Below, in pieces: positions 7,407 through 12,622 of a stretch of 12,622 nucleotides of DNA. Positions within the stretch are counted from its first letter, which is position 1. Every line of letters starts with the position of its first letter. The DNA comes from Alphaproteobacteria bacterium. GTDB lineage: Bacteria; Pseudomonadota; Alphaproteobacteria; SMXP01. The DNA lies in assembly GCA_021774995.1 (NCBI GenBank), contig JAJFIM010000324.1:1-12622 (forward strand). The letters are read 5' to 3'. A program made the position numbers and the translations under genes. The notes under the pieces are model-generated. The model saw only the letters and a list, made by a program, of their open reading frames with translations, had not been told where the DNA came from and ran no database searches.

Positions 7407-8357
7407 TTATATGTCCGTTTCAAAATAGACCGGGCCCGCCTGGCGCTTTAACGCTTTTCCGGCGGCGGCGCCGATGTGATGCGCGGCGCGCAACGGATCG
7501 TCCCCGAGCGGCTCCCGAACCTCGATGCGCTCCGCGCTCTGTCCATCGGGCAGCAACACCTCGCCGCGCAGCGTCAAAACGCGCCCGCCCGAAATTTCAG
7601 CCAGACCCGCAATGGCTGAGCGGCACGAGCCGTCCAGAACCTGCAAAAAGGCGCGCTCCGCCGTCAGCGCGATCTTGCTGGGGGCGTGATTTACCGGCGC
7701 AACCAGATCGCGCGCCCCCTGGTCCCCCGCGCGCATCTGCACGGCCAGCGCCCCCTGGCCCACGGCGGGCAGCATTTTCTCAGCAGGAAAAATAAAATGG
7801 GCGTGGGCGGAAAGTCCCATGCGCTTTAGGCCCGCCAGCGCCATGATCGCCGCCGCCGGTTGTCCCGTTTCGAGTTTTGCGAGCCTTGTGTCGACATTGC
7901 CGCGCAAAGGGACAATCTTAAAATCAGGACGCATTTTAAGGATTTGCGCCCGGCGCCGCGGCGACGACGTCCCGATGAGCGACCCGGCGGGCAGCGACAA
8001 AACATCCCATCCCAAAGGCGAGACCCAGGCGTCGCGCGGGTCTTCGCGCGGCAACACAGCGCCAATTTCCAGACCGGCGGGCAAAACGCTCAGCATGTCT
8101 TTGGCGGAATGTATGGCAATATCTATCTGCCCGCGGAGCAACGCTTCTTCTAATTCCTTGACAAAAAGCCCCTTGGCGCCGCCCTCCAGAGGCGCCGCTT
8201 TTTGCCCCTGATCGCCTTTGGTTTTGACGATCGCCAGTTTTGAGCGCAACTCAAGCTCATCGTCCCGCCAGCCATGGGCGCGCGCCAAAGCGCGGCGCAA
8301 TTCTTGAGCTTGCGCCAAGGCCAATTTCGATCCACGCGTCCCGATGAGGTGCGCCAT
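7407..8357 (-). CDS. hemC: Porphobilinogen deaminase (hydroxymethylbilane synthase)
   Basis: HemC joins four porphobilinogen molecules into hydroxymethylbilane on a covalent dipyrromethane cofactor. The 316-residue protein shows the family motifs: IGTRGSKLALAQA (5-17), KTKGD (46-49), the catalytic Asp in IHSAKDM (D87), GTSSPRRRAQI (129-139), RGNVDTRLAKL (152-162), LPAVGQGALAVQ (196-207) and DGSCRSAIAG (242-251), with Cys245 carrying the cofactor. The usual HSLKDVP is HSAKDML here, a mild variant. The ATG at 8357 has AGGG 9 nt upstream; a TTG two codons earlier is an unlikely start. This is the first gene of the operon hemC-hemD-mitofilin-hemY. A TATCAT on the minus strand (8383-8378) could be its -10, but I see no matching -35. 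Confidence 0.96.
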   Translation of the reverse strand: MAHLIGTRGSKLALAQAQELRRALARAHGWRDDELELRSKLAIVKTKGDQGQKAAPLEGGAKGLFVKELEEALLRGQIDIAIHSAKDMLSVLPAGLEIGAVLPREDPRDAWVSPLGWDVLSLPAGSLIGTSSPRRRAQILKMRPDFKIVPLRGNVDTRLAKLETGQPAAAIMALAGLKRMGLSAHAHFIFPAEKMLPAVGQGALAVQMRAGDQGARDLVAPVNHAPSKIALTAERAFLQVLDGSCRSAIAGLAEISGGRVLTLRGEVLLPDGQSAERIEVREPLGDDPLRAAHHIGAAAGKALKRQAGPVYFETDI

Positions 8358-8418
8358 TTGCAATGACCCTGCGTCAAATGATAAAGCCGTTGAAGAATCT
8401 GGCTTAGCCGCTTTCTTC

Positions 8419-8434
8419 CCCGCTGTCGAGCGGG
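8419..8434. repeat. GC-rich hairpin in the hemC/tsaD divergent intergenic region
   Basis: CCCGCT (8419-8424) and AGCGGG (8429-8434) form a perfect 6-bp stem with a GTCG tetraloop. An alternative stem pairs CCCCGC (8418-8423) with GCGGGG (8441-8446), and TTTTT follows at 8451-8455. In the tsaD direction the second form looks like a weak intrinsic terminator 15 nt before the tsaD start, so it could act as an attenuator. It could equally be a chance product of GC-rich sequence. Confidence 0.3.
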
Positions 8435-8469
8435 CGCCAGGCGGGGCCTCTTTTTACGGGTACTGACGC

Positions 8470-9525
8470 GTGATTATCTTAGGCATTGAAAGTTCGTGCG
8501 ATGAATCGGCGGCGGCCGTGGTGGCGCGCGAGGACGTGGGCGGCCGCCCGCGCATTTTGTCGAATGTGGTTCTCAGCCAAACGAGCGCGCACCGCCCCTA
8601 TGGCGGCGTGGTGCCCGAAATCGCGGCGCGGGCCCATATAGAACATCTTGACGGACTTGTCGCCCGCGCTATGGACGAAGCGGGTCTTGACTATGCGCAG
8701 TTGGACGGCGTGGCCGCAACCGCCGGCCCTGGCCTTATTGGCGGCGTCATCGTCGGCCTGATGACCGGCAAAGGCATTGCGCTGACCCACAAAAAGCCGC
8801 TCCTCGCCGTCAATCATCTGGAGGGCCACGCGCTGTCCGCACGCCTCACCAACGATGTCGGGTTTCCCTATCTGCTGTTGCTCATCTCAGGGGGGCATTG
8901 CCAATTATTGATCGTCAAAGGGCCCGGACACTATCACTGCCTCGGCCGCACTCTCGACGATGCGGTGGGGGAGGCTTTTGACAAGACCGCCAAATTGATG
9001 GATCTCGGCTTTCCGGGGGGTCCCGCAATTGAGGCCGCCGCCCGCAGCGGCCGGGCGGCGCGTTTTGATTTTCCCCGCCCGCTGAAAGGCCGGGCGGGAT
9101 GCGATTTTTCCTTCAGCGGCTTAAAAACAGCCGTGCGCCAAACCTATGACGCGCTCCCCGATCCGCGCCCGCAAGATGTCGCGGACATTGCCGCTTCGTT
9201 TCAGGCGGCGGTCTGCGATGTGCTGGTTGAGCGCAGCGCGCGCGCCATGAAGCGGTTCCGGCAAGAAGCCAGCCCGCCGCGCCCCTTTGTCGCCGCAGGC
9301 GGCGTGGCGGCCAACGATGAGATCCGGACACGGCTCAGCGCCGCCTGCGCCGAACATGGCTTTGAATTGATTGCCCCGCCCGCATCCTTATGCACCGACA
9401 ACGCCGCCATGATCGCCTGGGCGGGCCTGGAGCGTTTGCACGCCGGGCTGCCGGATGACTTAAACGCCGCACCGCGCGCGCGCTGGCCGCTGGAGGATCT
9501 GGGCAACGCAGCGTCGCCGCACTAA
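8470..9525 (+). CDS. tsaD: tRNA N6-threonylcarbamoyladenosine synthase TsaD
   Basis: TsaD transfers the threonylcarbamoyl group from threonylcarbamoyl-AMP to A37 of ANN-decoding tRNAs, working with TsaB and TsaE. The 351-residue protein shows the ASKHA/Kae1 motifs: GIESSCDESAAAV (5-17), PEIAARAHIEHL (49-60), metal ligands His116 and His120 in NHLEGH, LISGGHCQLL (138-147), DDAVGEAFDKTAKLM (163-177), FPGGPAIE (181-188), FSFSGLKTAVRQ (213-224), GGVAAN (277-282) and the third metal ligand Asp310 in CTDNAAM. The start is GTG at 8470, where the canonical N-terminus begins; no convincing Shine-Dalgarno sequence precedes it. It is divergent from hemC. Its TAA stop forms part of the A-run that serves as U-tract for a minus-strand terminator. 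Confidence 0.97.
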   Translation: MIILGIESSCDESAAAVVAREDVGGRPRILSNVVLSQTSAHRPYGGVVPEIAARAHIEHLDGLVARAMDEAGLDYAQLDGVAATAGPGLIGGVIVGLMTGKGIALTHKKPLLAVNHLEGHALSARLTNDVGFPYLLLLISGGHCQLLIVKGPGHYHCLGRTLDDAVGEAFDKTAKLMDLGFPGGPAIEAAARSGRAARFDFPRPLKGRAGCDFSFSGLKTAVRQTYDALPDPRPQDVADIAASFQAAVCDVLVERSARAMKRFRQEASPPRPFVAAGGVAANDEIRTRLSAACAEHGFELIAPPASLCTDNAAMIAWAGLERLHAGLPDDLNAAPRARWPLEDLGNAASPH

Positions 9526-9571
9526 AAAAGCCCCGATTCGCGTAGGGGAAGGGGAGGGAGCGAACCGGGGC
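9524..9571 (-). terminator. Intrinsic terminator for the minus-strand small-ORF unit
   Basis: The stem pairs 9530-9541 with 9560-9571 over 12 positions with one A-C mismatch (9536/9565), around an 18-nt G-rich loop. Read on the minus strand, the hairpin is followed at once by TTTTTT (complement of 9524-9529). On the plus strand no T-run follows, so it is oriented to end minus-strand transcription. It lies 41 nt after the stop of the 32-codon ORF. The U-tract overlaps the last two bases of the tsaD stop codon. Confidence 0.8.
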
Positions 9572-9572
9572 G

Positions 9573-9588
9573 CACCTTTGGCAAGGTG
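9573..9588. repeat. Small perfect hairpin next to the terminator
   Basis: CACCTT (9573-9578) and AAGGTG (9583-9588) pair perfectly around TGGC. It lies between the stop of the 32-codon ORF (9613) and the terminator stem. It could stabilise the 3' end of the tsaD mRNA or belong to the 3' end of the small-ORF transcript. No T-run follows on either strand. Confidence 0.35.
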
Positions 9589-9612
9589 AAACTTATTGGG
9601 GAAGGGCGCGCG

Positions 9613-9711
9613 TTAGCGATGCGGGCGGCAAGGACAGGGCTGAAGGCCGCTATAGGCTCGGTTTCTTAACGTAAAAAGAGTTTCCATCCAGGTCAGCCAA
9701 CGCACAAACAT
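9613..9711 (-). CDS. Putative small protein, 32 residues, with a C-terminal CPC motif
   Basis: The ATG at 9711 is preceded by GAGGTGG (9723-9717), a near-perfect anti-16S match; its GAGGTG core ends 6 nt before the start. That is the best ribosome-binding site in the neighbourhood. The product starts MFVRWLTWMETLFTLRNRAY, an amphipathic Trp/Phe/Leu-rich helix that could lie on a membrane, and ends QPCPCRPHR with Cys26, Cys28 and His31. The start lies 27 nt after the stop of the 44-codon ORF on the same strand, and a terminator follows the stop. I do not recognise the sequence. The evidence for translation is the site spacing and the surrounding transcription unit, not homology. Confidence 0.5.
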   Translation of the reverse strand: MFVRWLTWMETLFTLRNRAYSGLQPCPCRPHR

Positions 9712-9738
9712 CGCAACCACCTCTTGTCTTTCTTTTTG

Positions 9739-9873
9739 TTAAATCACCAGGGAACTGGTCGCCCCATCAAGGGCGGCAATCAGCACCAATATGGTGAGGC
9801 CCGCGCCCAGCAATGTGGCGGCGCCCCGCGCGATCAACGACGTTTCTGTCGATTGTGAATTAAATAGGGTCAT
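9739..9873 (-). CDS. Putative small single-pass membrane protein, 44 residues
   Basis: The ATG at 9873 is preceded by AAGAAGGA (9887-9880), ending 6 nt before the start. The 44-residue product has a polar N-terminus (MTLFNSQSTETS), one Arg, then a hydrophobic helix (about 18-36, ATLLGAGLTILVLIAAL) and a short polar tail ending SSLVI, as expected of a small inner-membrane protein. It is the first of two small ORFs in what looks like a minus-strand operon with its own promoter (9981-10009) and terminator (9524-9571). I do not recognise a family. The upstream tetR on the same strand may or may not be related in function. Confidence 0.6.
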   Translation of the reverse strand: MTLFNSQSTETSLIARGAATLLGAGLTILVLIAALDGATSSLVI

Positions 9874-9980
9874 TTTCTTTCCTTCTTAAATAGTACGCCC
9901 GGCTTTTTCAGCTCTGGACTGTTGTTCTCATGTCCCCGGGGGATTGGCCCTCCGATGACGCCGTCAAGCGGCTTAATCCC

Positions 9981-10009
9981 AATATAGGGAGGCACTGACG
10001 AAAAAACAA
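9981..10009 (-). promoter_or_regulatory. Putative sigma-70-type promoter of the small-ORF unit
   Basis: On the minus strand TTGTTT (10009-10004) and TATATT (9986-9981) are separated by exactly 17 bp. Transcription would start near 9974, giving a leader of about 100 nt before the 44-codon ORF. The leader includes an 11-bp odd palindrome, TGACG-N-CGTCA (9956-9966), that could be an operator or a structured element. A TCCC/GGGA repeat (9977-9980, 9987-9990) brackets the -10. Confidence 0.5.
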
Positions 10010-10054
10010 TAAATAAAATGATTTTTATTTATTAATTATTGATTTTAAGCCCGC

Positions 10055-10070
10055 GCGCGCAGACGCGCGC
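10055..10070 (-). terminator. GC hairpin downstream of tetR (weak terminator candidate)
   Basis: GCGCGC (10055-10060) and GCGCGC (10065-10070) pair around AGAC, 15 nt after the tetR stop. Read on the minus strand it is followed by GCGGGCTTAAAATC and not by a T-run, so intrinsic termination would be poor. It may be only an mRNA 3'-end stabiliser. The AT-rich stretch 10001-10045 next to it holds nothing else I can name beyond the promoter listed at 9981. Confidence 0.25.
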
Positions 10071-10084
10071 AAAGCGCGGACATT

Positions 10085-10708
10085 CTAGGCGGGAACCGGG
10101 GCCTGGTCGGCGGGCGCGGATTGGCGCACATGGAGGCCGTTGACGATCAGATCCACCACCCCGTCTAATTCCTTTTCAAGCTGGGGCAAGGTGAGCGCGC
10201 TGTGAAGCTGCGGGTATTTGTATTTCAGGGTCACTGCTTGAATCATGCGGGCGGTGAGCAGAATATCGTCGATATTGAAATCGCCGCAGGCGTTGCCGAG
10301 TGACAAAATTTCCGCGATGAGGGCGCGTTCCTTGGCCATTTGCCGCTCCAAGAACTCCGGGCGCTCCCGGGCCATCATCTCGGCAACCTCCGCTATACGC
10401 GGGTCTTCATCCAGGGTTTGAAAAGTGACGCGGAGGGAATCCAGCAGAAAAGCCCATAATTTTTGAACAGGAGACAGATTCTTGTCCCGAATCACGGCGC
10501 GCACATTCTCCAACCGCTTGTCGGTGTTCTCGTCGGCTATTTGCTCTGCAATATCCAGTTTTCCAGGAAAAAAGCGATAAATATTGCCGGGCGACATCTT
10601 GCAGTCTTGCGCAATCTCAGACATCGTGGTCTTGCAATATCCGAAATGAGAAAACCGCTCCCGGGCCGCCTGGACAATTTTTTGACAGTTGAATCGCTTT
10701 TCACTCAT
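10085..10708 (-). CDS. TetR/AcrR-family transcriptional regulator
   Basis: The 207-residue protein has a typical TetR N-terminal DNA-binding domain: helix 1 with IVQAARERFSHFGYCKTTM (11-29), then helix-turn-helix MSEIAQDCKMSPGNIYRFFPGK (29-50), where YRFF-GK matches the family YxxFxxK motif. The C-terminal ligand and dimer domain (about 60-195) is all helical and not diagnostic; the last ten residues are a Pro/Ala tail. The start at ATG 10708 gives the canonical length and has no good Shine-Dalgarno site. A TTGATT/CATGTT promoter pair with a 17-bp spacer puts the transcript start at the ATG, so the mRNA is probably leaderless. A perfect inverted repeat (10705-10735) over that promoter suggests autorepression. 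The ligand and other targets are unknown; candidates are gpsA (divergent) and the small ORFs downstream. Confidence 0.93.
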   Translation of the reverse strand: MSEKRFNCQKIVQAARERFSHFGYCKTTMSEIAQDCKMSPGNIYRFFPGKLDIAEQIADENTDKRLENVRAVIRDKNLSPVQKLWAFLLDSLRVTFQTLDEDPRIAEVAEMMARERPEFLERQMAKERALIAEILSLGNACGDFNIDDILLTARMIQAVTLKYKYPQLHSALTLPQLEKELDGVVDLIVNGLHVRQSAPADQAPVPA

Positions 10709-10735
10709 GCTCTAAACATGCGCCCGAGAGCATGA
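10705..10735. promoter_or_regulatory. Probable TetR operator: 9-bp perfect inverted repeat
   Basis: TCATGCTCT (10705-10713) and AGAGCATGA (10727-10735) are perfect inverted copies with a 13-bp spacer, 31 bp overall. The repeat covers the tetR start codon, its likely -10 (CATGTT, minus strand 10720-10715) and most of the 17-bp spacer up to TTGATT (10743-10738). TetR-family regulators usually bind such palindromes at their own promoters. The repeat is seen in the sequence; binding is inferred. It ends 56 nt before the gpsA start, so gpsA could be affected too. Confidence 0.65.
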
Positions 10736-10791
10736 ATAATCAATAGATCATTCACAAATTAATTCACTCTTAAAGGAGTTGCAGGCAAGTT

Positions 10792-11796
10792 ATGGCCTCA
10801 ACCAATGCGAAATATGACCGGATCAGCGTGATCGGCGCAGGCGCCTGGGGCACGGCGCTGGCCACTGTTCTGGCCCGAAACGGCGCCAGCGTCACCCTCT
10901 GGGCGCGCGAGCCGGAGATTGCCGAGACGATCACCCGGTCCCACGAAAATCCCCTCTTTTTGCCAGGCATTCAATTACCCCGCACTTTGCGCGCCGCCGC
11001 CACATTCGAACACATTGAGCACGCTCAGGCCATTTTGATGGTCGCCCCGGCGCAGCATGTGCGCGCGGTTCTGACCGCCATGCGCCCTCATGTCCCGCAC
11101 GGCGCGCCGGTCGTCTTGTGCTCCAAGGGCATCGAACAGGCCACGGGTCAGCTGATGAGCGAGGTTCTGGCCGACGTCCTGCCGCAAGCGGCGCCGGCCG
11201 TTCTGTCCGGACCCAGCTTTGCCAAAGACGTTGCGCGGGGTCTGCCCACCGCAGTGACACTGGCCGCGCCGGCCGCCATCGGGCGCGATCTGGCCGCCGC
11301 CATCGGCCATGAGGCGTTCCGCGTCTATGCCACCGATGACGTGATCGGGGCGGAGGTTGGCGGGGCTGTGAAAAACGTTCTCGCCATCGCCTGCGGGATT
11401 GTCGAGGGCCGGGAATTGGGGGACAGCGCCCGGGCGGCCCTGATTGCGCGCGGGTTTGCCGAAGTGCAAAGACTTGCGGCCGCTCTGGGCGCCAAGCCTG
11501 ATACCTTAGAGGGCTTGTCGGGTCTGGGCGATCTTATCTTGACCTGCACCAGCAGGCAGTCCCGCAATATGTCTTTGGGAATCGCCCTGGGTCAGGGAGA
11601 AAGTCTGCGGAAAATCATGGCCAGCCGCAACACGGTGGCTGAAGGCGTGCACACGGCGGGCGCCGTGGTTGCGCGCGCGAAAAAACACGGCGTAGACATG
11701 CCAATCTGTCAAGCTATAGACGCCATTGTCGCGGGCCGCTGGTCGGTTGCCCAAGCCATCGCCGCGCTGCTCAGCCGGCCCGTAACCGATGAATAA
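10792..11796 (+). CDS. gpsA: Glycerol-3-phosphate dehydrogenase [NAD(P)+]
   Basis: GpsA reduces dihydroxyacetone phosphate to sn-glycerol 3-phosphate, the backbone for phospholipids, in the cytosol. The 334-residue length is standard. The Rossmann motif VIGAGAWGTALA is at 13-24. CSKGIE (110-115) carries conserved Lys112, and LSGPSFAKDVARGLPTAV (138-155) follows. GAEVGGAVKNVLAIACG (187-202) holds the catalytic Lys194. GLSGLGDLILTCTSRQSRN (241-259) has conserved Asp247, and VAEGVHTA (282-289) lies near the end. The start at 10792 has AAAGGAG (10772-10778) at a long 13-nt spacing and a second AGG (10783-10785) closer in. It is first in a run with two YciI-like genes and a Rieske gene, 24 nt before the first of them. 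It is divergent from tetR. Confidence 0.96.
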   Translation: MASTNAKYDRISVIGAGAWGTALATVLARNGASVTLWAREPEIAETITRSHENPLFLPGIQLPRTLRAAATFEHIEHAQAILMVAPAQHVRAVLTAMRPHVPHGAPVVLCSKGIEQATGQLMSEVLADVLPQAAPAVLSGPSFAKDVARGLPTAVTLAAPAAIGRDLAAAIGHEAFRVYATDDVIGAEVGGAVKNVLAIACGIVEGRELGDSARAALIARGFAEVQRLAAALGAKPDTLEGLSGLGDLILTCTSRQSRNMSLGIALGQGESLRKIMASRNTVAEGVHTAGAVVARAKKHGVDMPICQAIDAIVAGRWSVAQAIAALLSRPVTDE

Positions 11797-11820
11797 CGAT
11801 TGAAAAAAAGGACTAAATTC

Positions 11821-12111
11821 ATGTTTTTTGTCATCTATTGCCGCGACAAACCGAATGCGCAAAGCGTGCGCGCCGAGAACCGTCCGGCGCATTTAAAATA
11901 TGTCGACGATTCGGGCGAGATGGTGAAACTGGGCGGACCGATGCTCTGTGAAGACGGCGCGAACTTGGTCGGCAGCATGCTGATTATTGAGGCAGCGACT
12001 TTAGGCGCCGCGCAAGACTGGGCGGCGGCGGACCCTTACGCCAAAGCGGGACTGTTTGAAACGGTCAGCATCAATCCCTGGAAATGGGTGATCAAAGGGC
12101 CGGGCGCTTGA
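11821..12111 (+). CDS. YciI-like protein, copy 1
   Basis: This 96-residue protein has the YCII ferredoxin-like fold: MFFVIYCRDKP (strand 1), RAENRPAHLKYVDD with the conserved His24, a GGPMLCEDG turn, VGSMLIIEA (strand), AAQDWAAADPYAKAGL with the conserved Asp-Pro-Tyr, and a terminal NPWKWVI strand. In the family the His and Asp are proposed active-site residues, but the physiological reaction is mostly unknown. ATG 11821 has AAAAGGA 8 nt upstream; a TTG at 11800 would add seven basic residues and is less likely. It is about 55 of 95 residues identical, by eye, to the next gene, so the two arose by tandem duplication. A YciI gene after gpsA is a recurrent alphaproteobacterial arrangement. Confidence 0.9.
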   Translation: MFFVIYCRDKPNAQSVRAENRPAHLKYVDDSGEMVKLGGPMLCEDGANLVGSMLIIEAATLGAAQDWAAADPYAKAGLFETVSINPWKWVIKGPGA

Positions 12112-12152
12112 AACTCCTGAACCAAAAACCTCAACCGCTAAAGGGTATGTAA

Positions 12153-12458
12153 ATGTTTTACGCCATCTACCGTCTCGACAAAGCAAATTCGGAAAAATTA
12201 CGCGCCAAAACCCGGCCCACGCATATGGAATATATCGACGACAGCAATACAGTAAAACTGTGCGGCCCGCTTTTAACCGAAGACGGCGCCGGCCTGGTCG
12301 GTAGCATGCTGGTCATTGAGGCTGACAGTTTAAGCGCCGCGCAGGCGTGGGCGGACGGCGACCCTTACGCATTAGCCGACCTCTTACAGACGGTTCATAT
12401 CCATCCCTGGAAATGGGCCATCGACAACCACGCCAGGGCGCAAAACCCCGCATCATGA
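12153..12458 (+). CDS. YciI-like protein, copy 2
   Basis: This 101-residue paralogue of the preceding gene keeps the RPTH His, the DPYA Asp region and the HPWKW end, so the fold and presumed active site are intact in both copies. The ATG at 12153 has AAGGG 7 nt upstream. The gap to copy 1 is 41 nt. The copies differ in the cysteines: copy 1 has Cys7 and Cys42, copy 2 has a Cys in KLCGP only. The C-terminus is a short polar tail. The stop overlaps the start of the Rieske gene (ATGA, 12455-12458), so the two are probably translationally coupled. It may work as a homo- or hetero-oligomer with copy 1, since YciI proteins dimerise; this is inference. Confidence 0.9.
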   Translation: MFYAIYRLDKANSEKLRAKTRPTHMEYIDDSNTVKLCGPLLTEDGAGLVGSMLVIEADSLSAAQAWADGDPYALADLLQTVHIHPWKWAIDNHARAQNPAS

Positions 12459-12622
12459 CAGCTCTTTCCTCCCAGAATCGCCCGGCGCCGGGAACGGTTT
12501 TGTGTAAAATGGAAGACCTTCCCGATCCGGGCGCCAGGGGCTTCTTTTTTGGCGAAGGGGCGCGCCGCTTCGACATGTTTCTGGTGCGCGCCGGGCCTGA
12601 GATCCGCGGCTATGTCAACGCC
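12455..12622 (+). CDS. Rieske-type 2Fe-2S protein, 5' part only
   Basis: Only the first 56 codons lie in the window. The product begins MTALSSQNRPAPGTVLCKME and continues with DLPDPGARGFFFGEG, RFDMFLVRAG and IRGYVNA. This is the opening of small Rieske [2Fe-2S] ferredoxin-like proteins, where the first beta strands precede the CxH ligand pair; the GYVNA strand normally runs straight into CPH. The cluster ligands would be just beyond the window edge and are not seen. The start overlaps the YciI copy 2 stop by 4 nt. Such proteins act as small electron carriers or oxygenase ferredoxins; the partner is unknown. Confidence 0.75.
   Translation, partial: MTALSSQNRPAPGTVLCKMEDLPDPGARGFFFGEGARRFDMFLVRAGPEIRGYVNA

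Noticed and set aside
10975..11469. Minus-strand ORF of 164 codons opposite gpsA
   Set aside because: gpsA is unmistakable on the plus strand. The antisense frame has a Gly/Gln/Asp/Arg-rich translation without motifs or a ribosome-binding site.
1..12622. Search for CRISPR arrays, tRNA/rRNA genes, insertion sequences, phage or defence genes
   Set aside because: I found no regularly spaced repeats, no tRNA-like cloverleaf, no terminal inverted repeats flanking a transposase frame, and no recognisable nuclease, integrase or defence protein.

Overview
The window looks like the chromosome of an alphaproteobacterium, of undetermined order. The strongest sign is the minus-strand block hemC, hemD, mitofilin-like (Mic60) gene and HemY-like TPR gene, divergent from tsaD (and, further on, gpsA). 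A CC0125/CC1285-type lipoprotein gene and the GC-rich third codon positions of the heme block fit this. There are no rRNA or tRNA genes, no CRISPR array, and no transposase or phage gene.

Left part (1-3483): a secreted beta-propeller protein with about twelve NHL/SMP-30-like blades (79-1722); a small CC0125/CC1285-family lipoprotein (1834-2445) followed by a strong terminator; a secreted FliL-like protein on the minus strand (2528-2953); and, divergent from it, a short orphan flagellar rod-like (FlgC-like) protein (3133-3483) that seems to be read from a leaderless mRNA.

Middle part (3498-9525): the minus-strand tetrapyrrole and membrane operon hemC > hemD > mitofilin-like > hemY-like, with gaps of 24 and 43 nt and then a 4-nt overlap. 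HemC and HemD make uroporphyrinogen III. The last two genes encode membrane-anchored cell-envelope proteins. tsaD (tRNA t6A synthesis) is divergent from hemC.

Right part (9526-12622): the gap between tsaD and a tetR gene is not empty. On the minus strand it holds what looks like a complete small transcription unit: a promoter with a 17-bp spacer, two tiny ORFs (44 and 32 codons) each behind a good Shine-Dalgarno site, and an intrinsic terminator whose U-tract overlaps the tsaD stop codon. A TetR regulator follows, with a 9-bp perfect inverted repeat over its own presumed promoter and start codon. Divergent from it is gpsA (glycerol-3-phosphate dehydrogenase), then two tandem YciI-like genes and the start of a Rieske-type 2Fe-2S gene that runs off the window.

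Most of the window is conserved alphaproteobacterial housekeeping. The parts most worth a second look are the small-protein unit at 9524-10009, the orphan FliL-like/FlgC-like pair and the TetR operator. I saw no defence system or other clearly new multi-gene machine.
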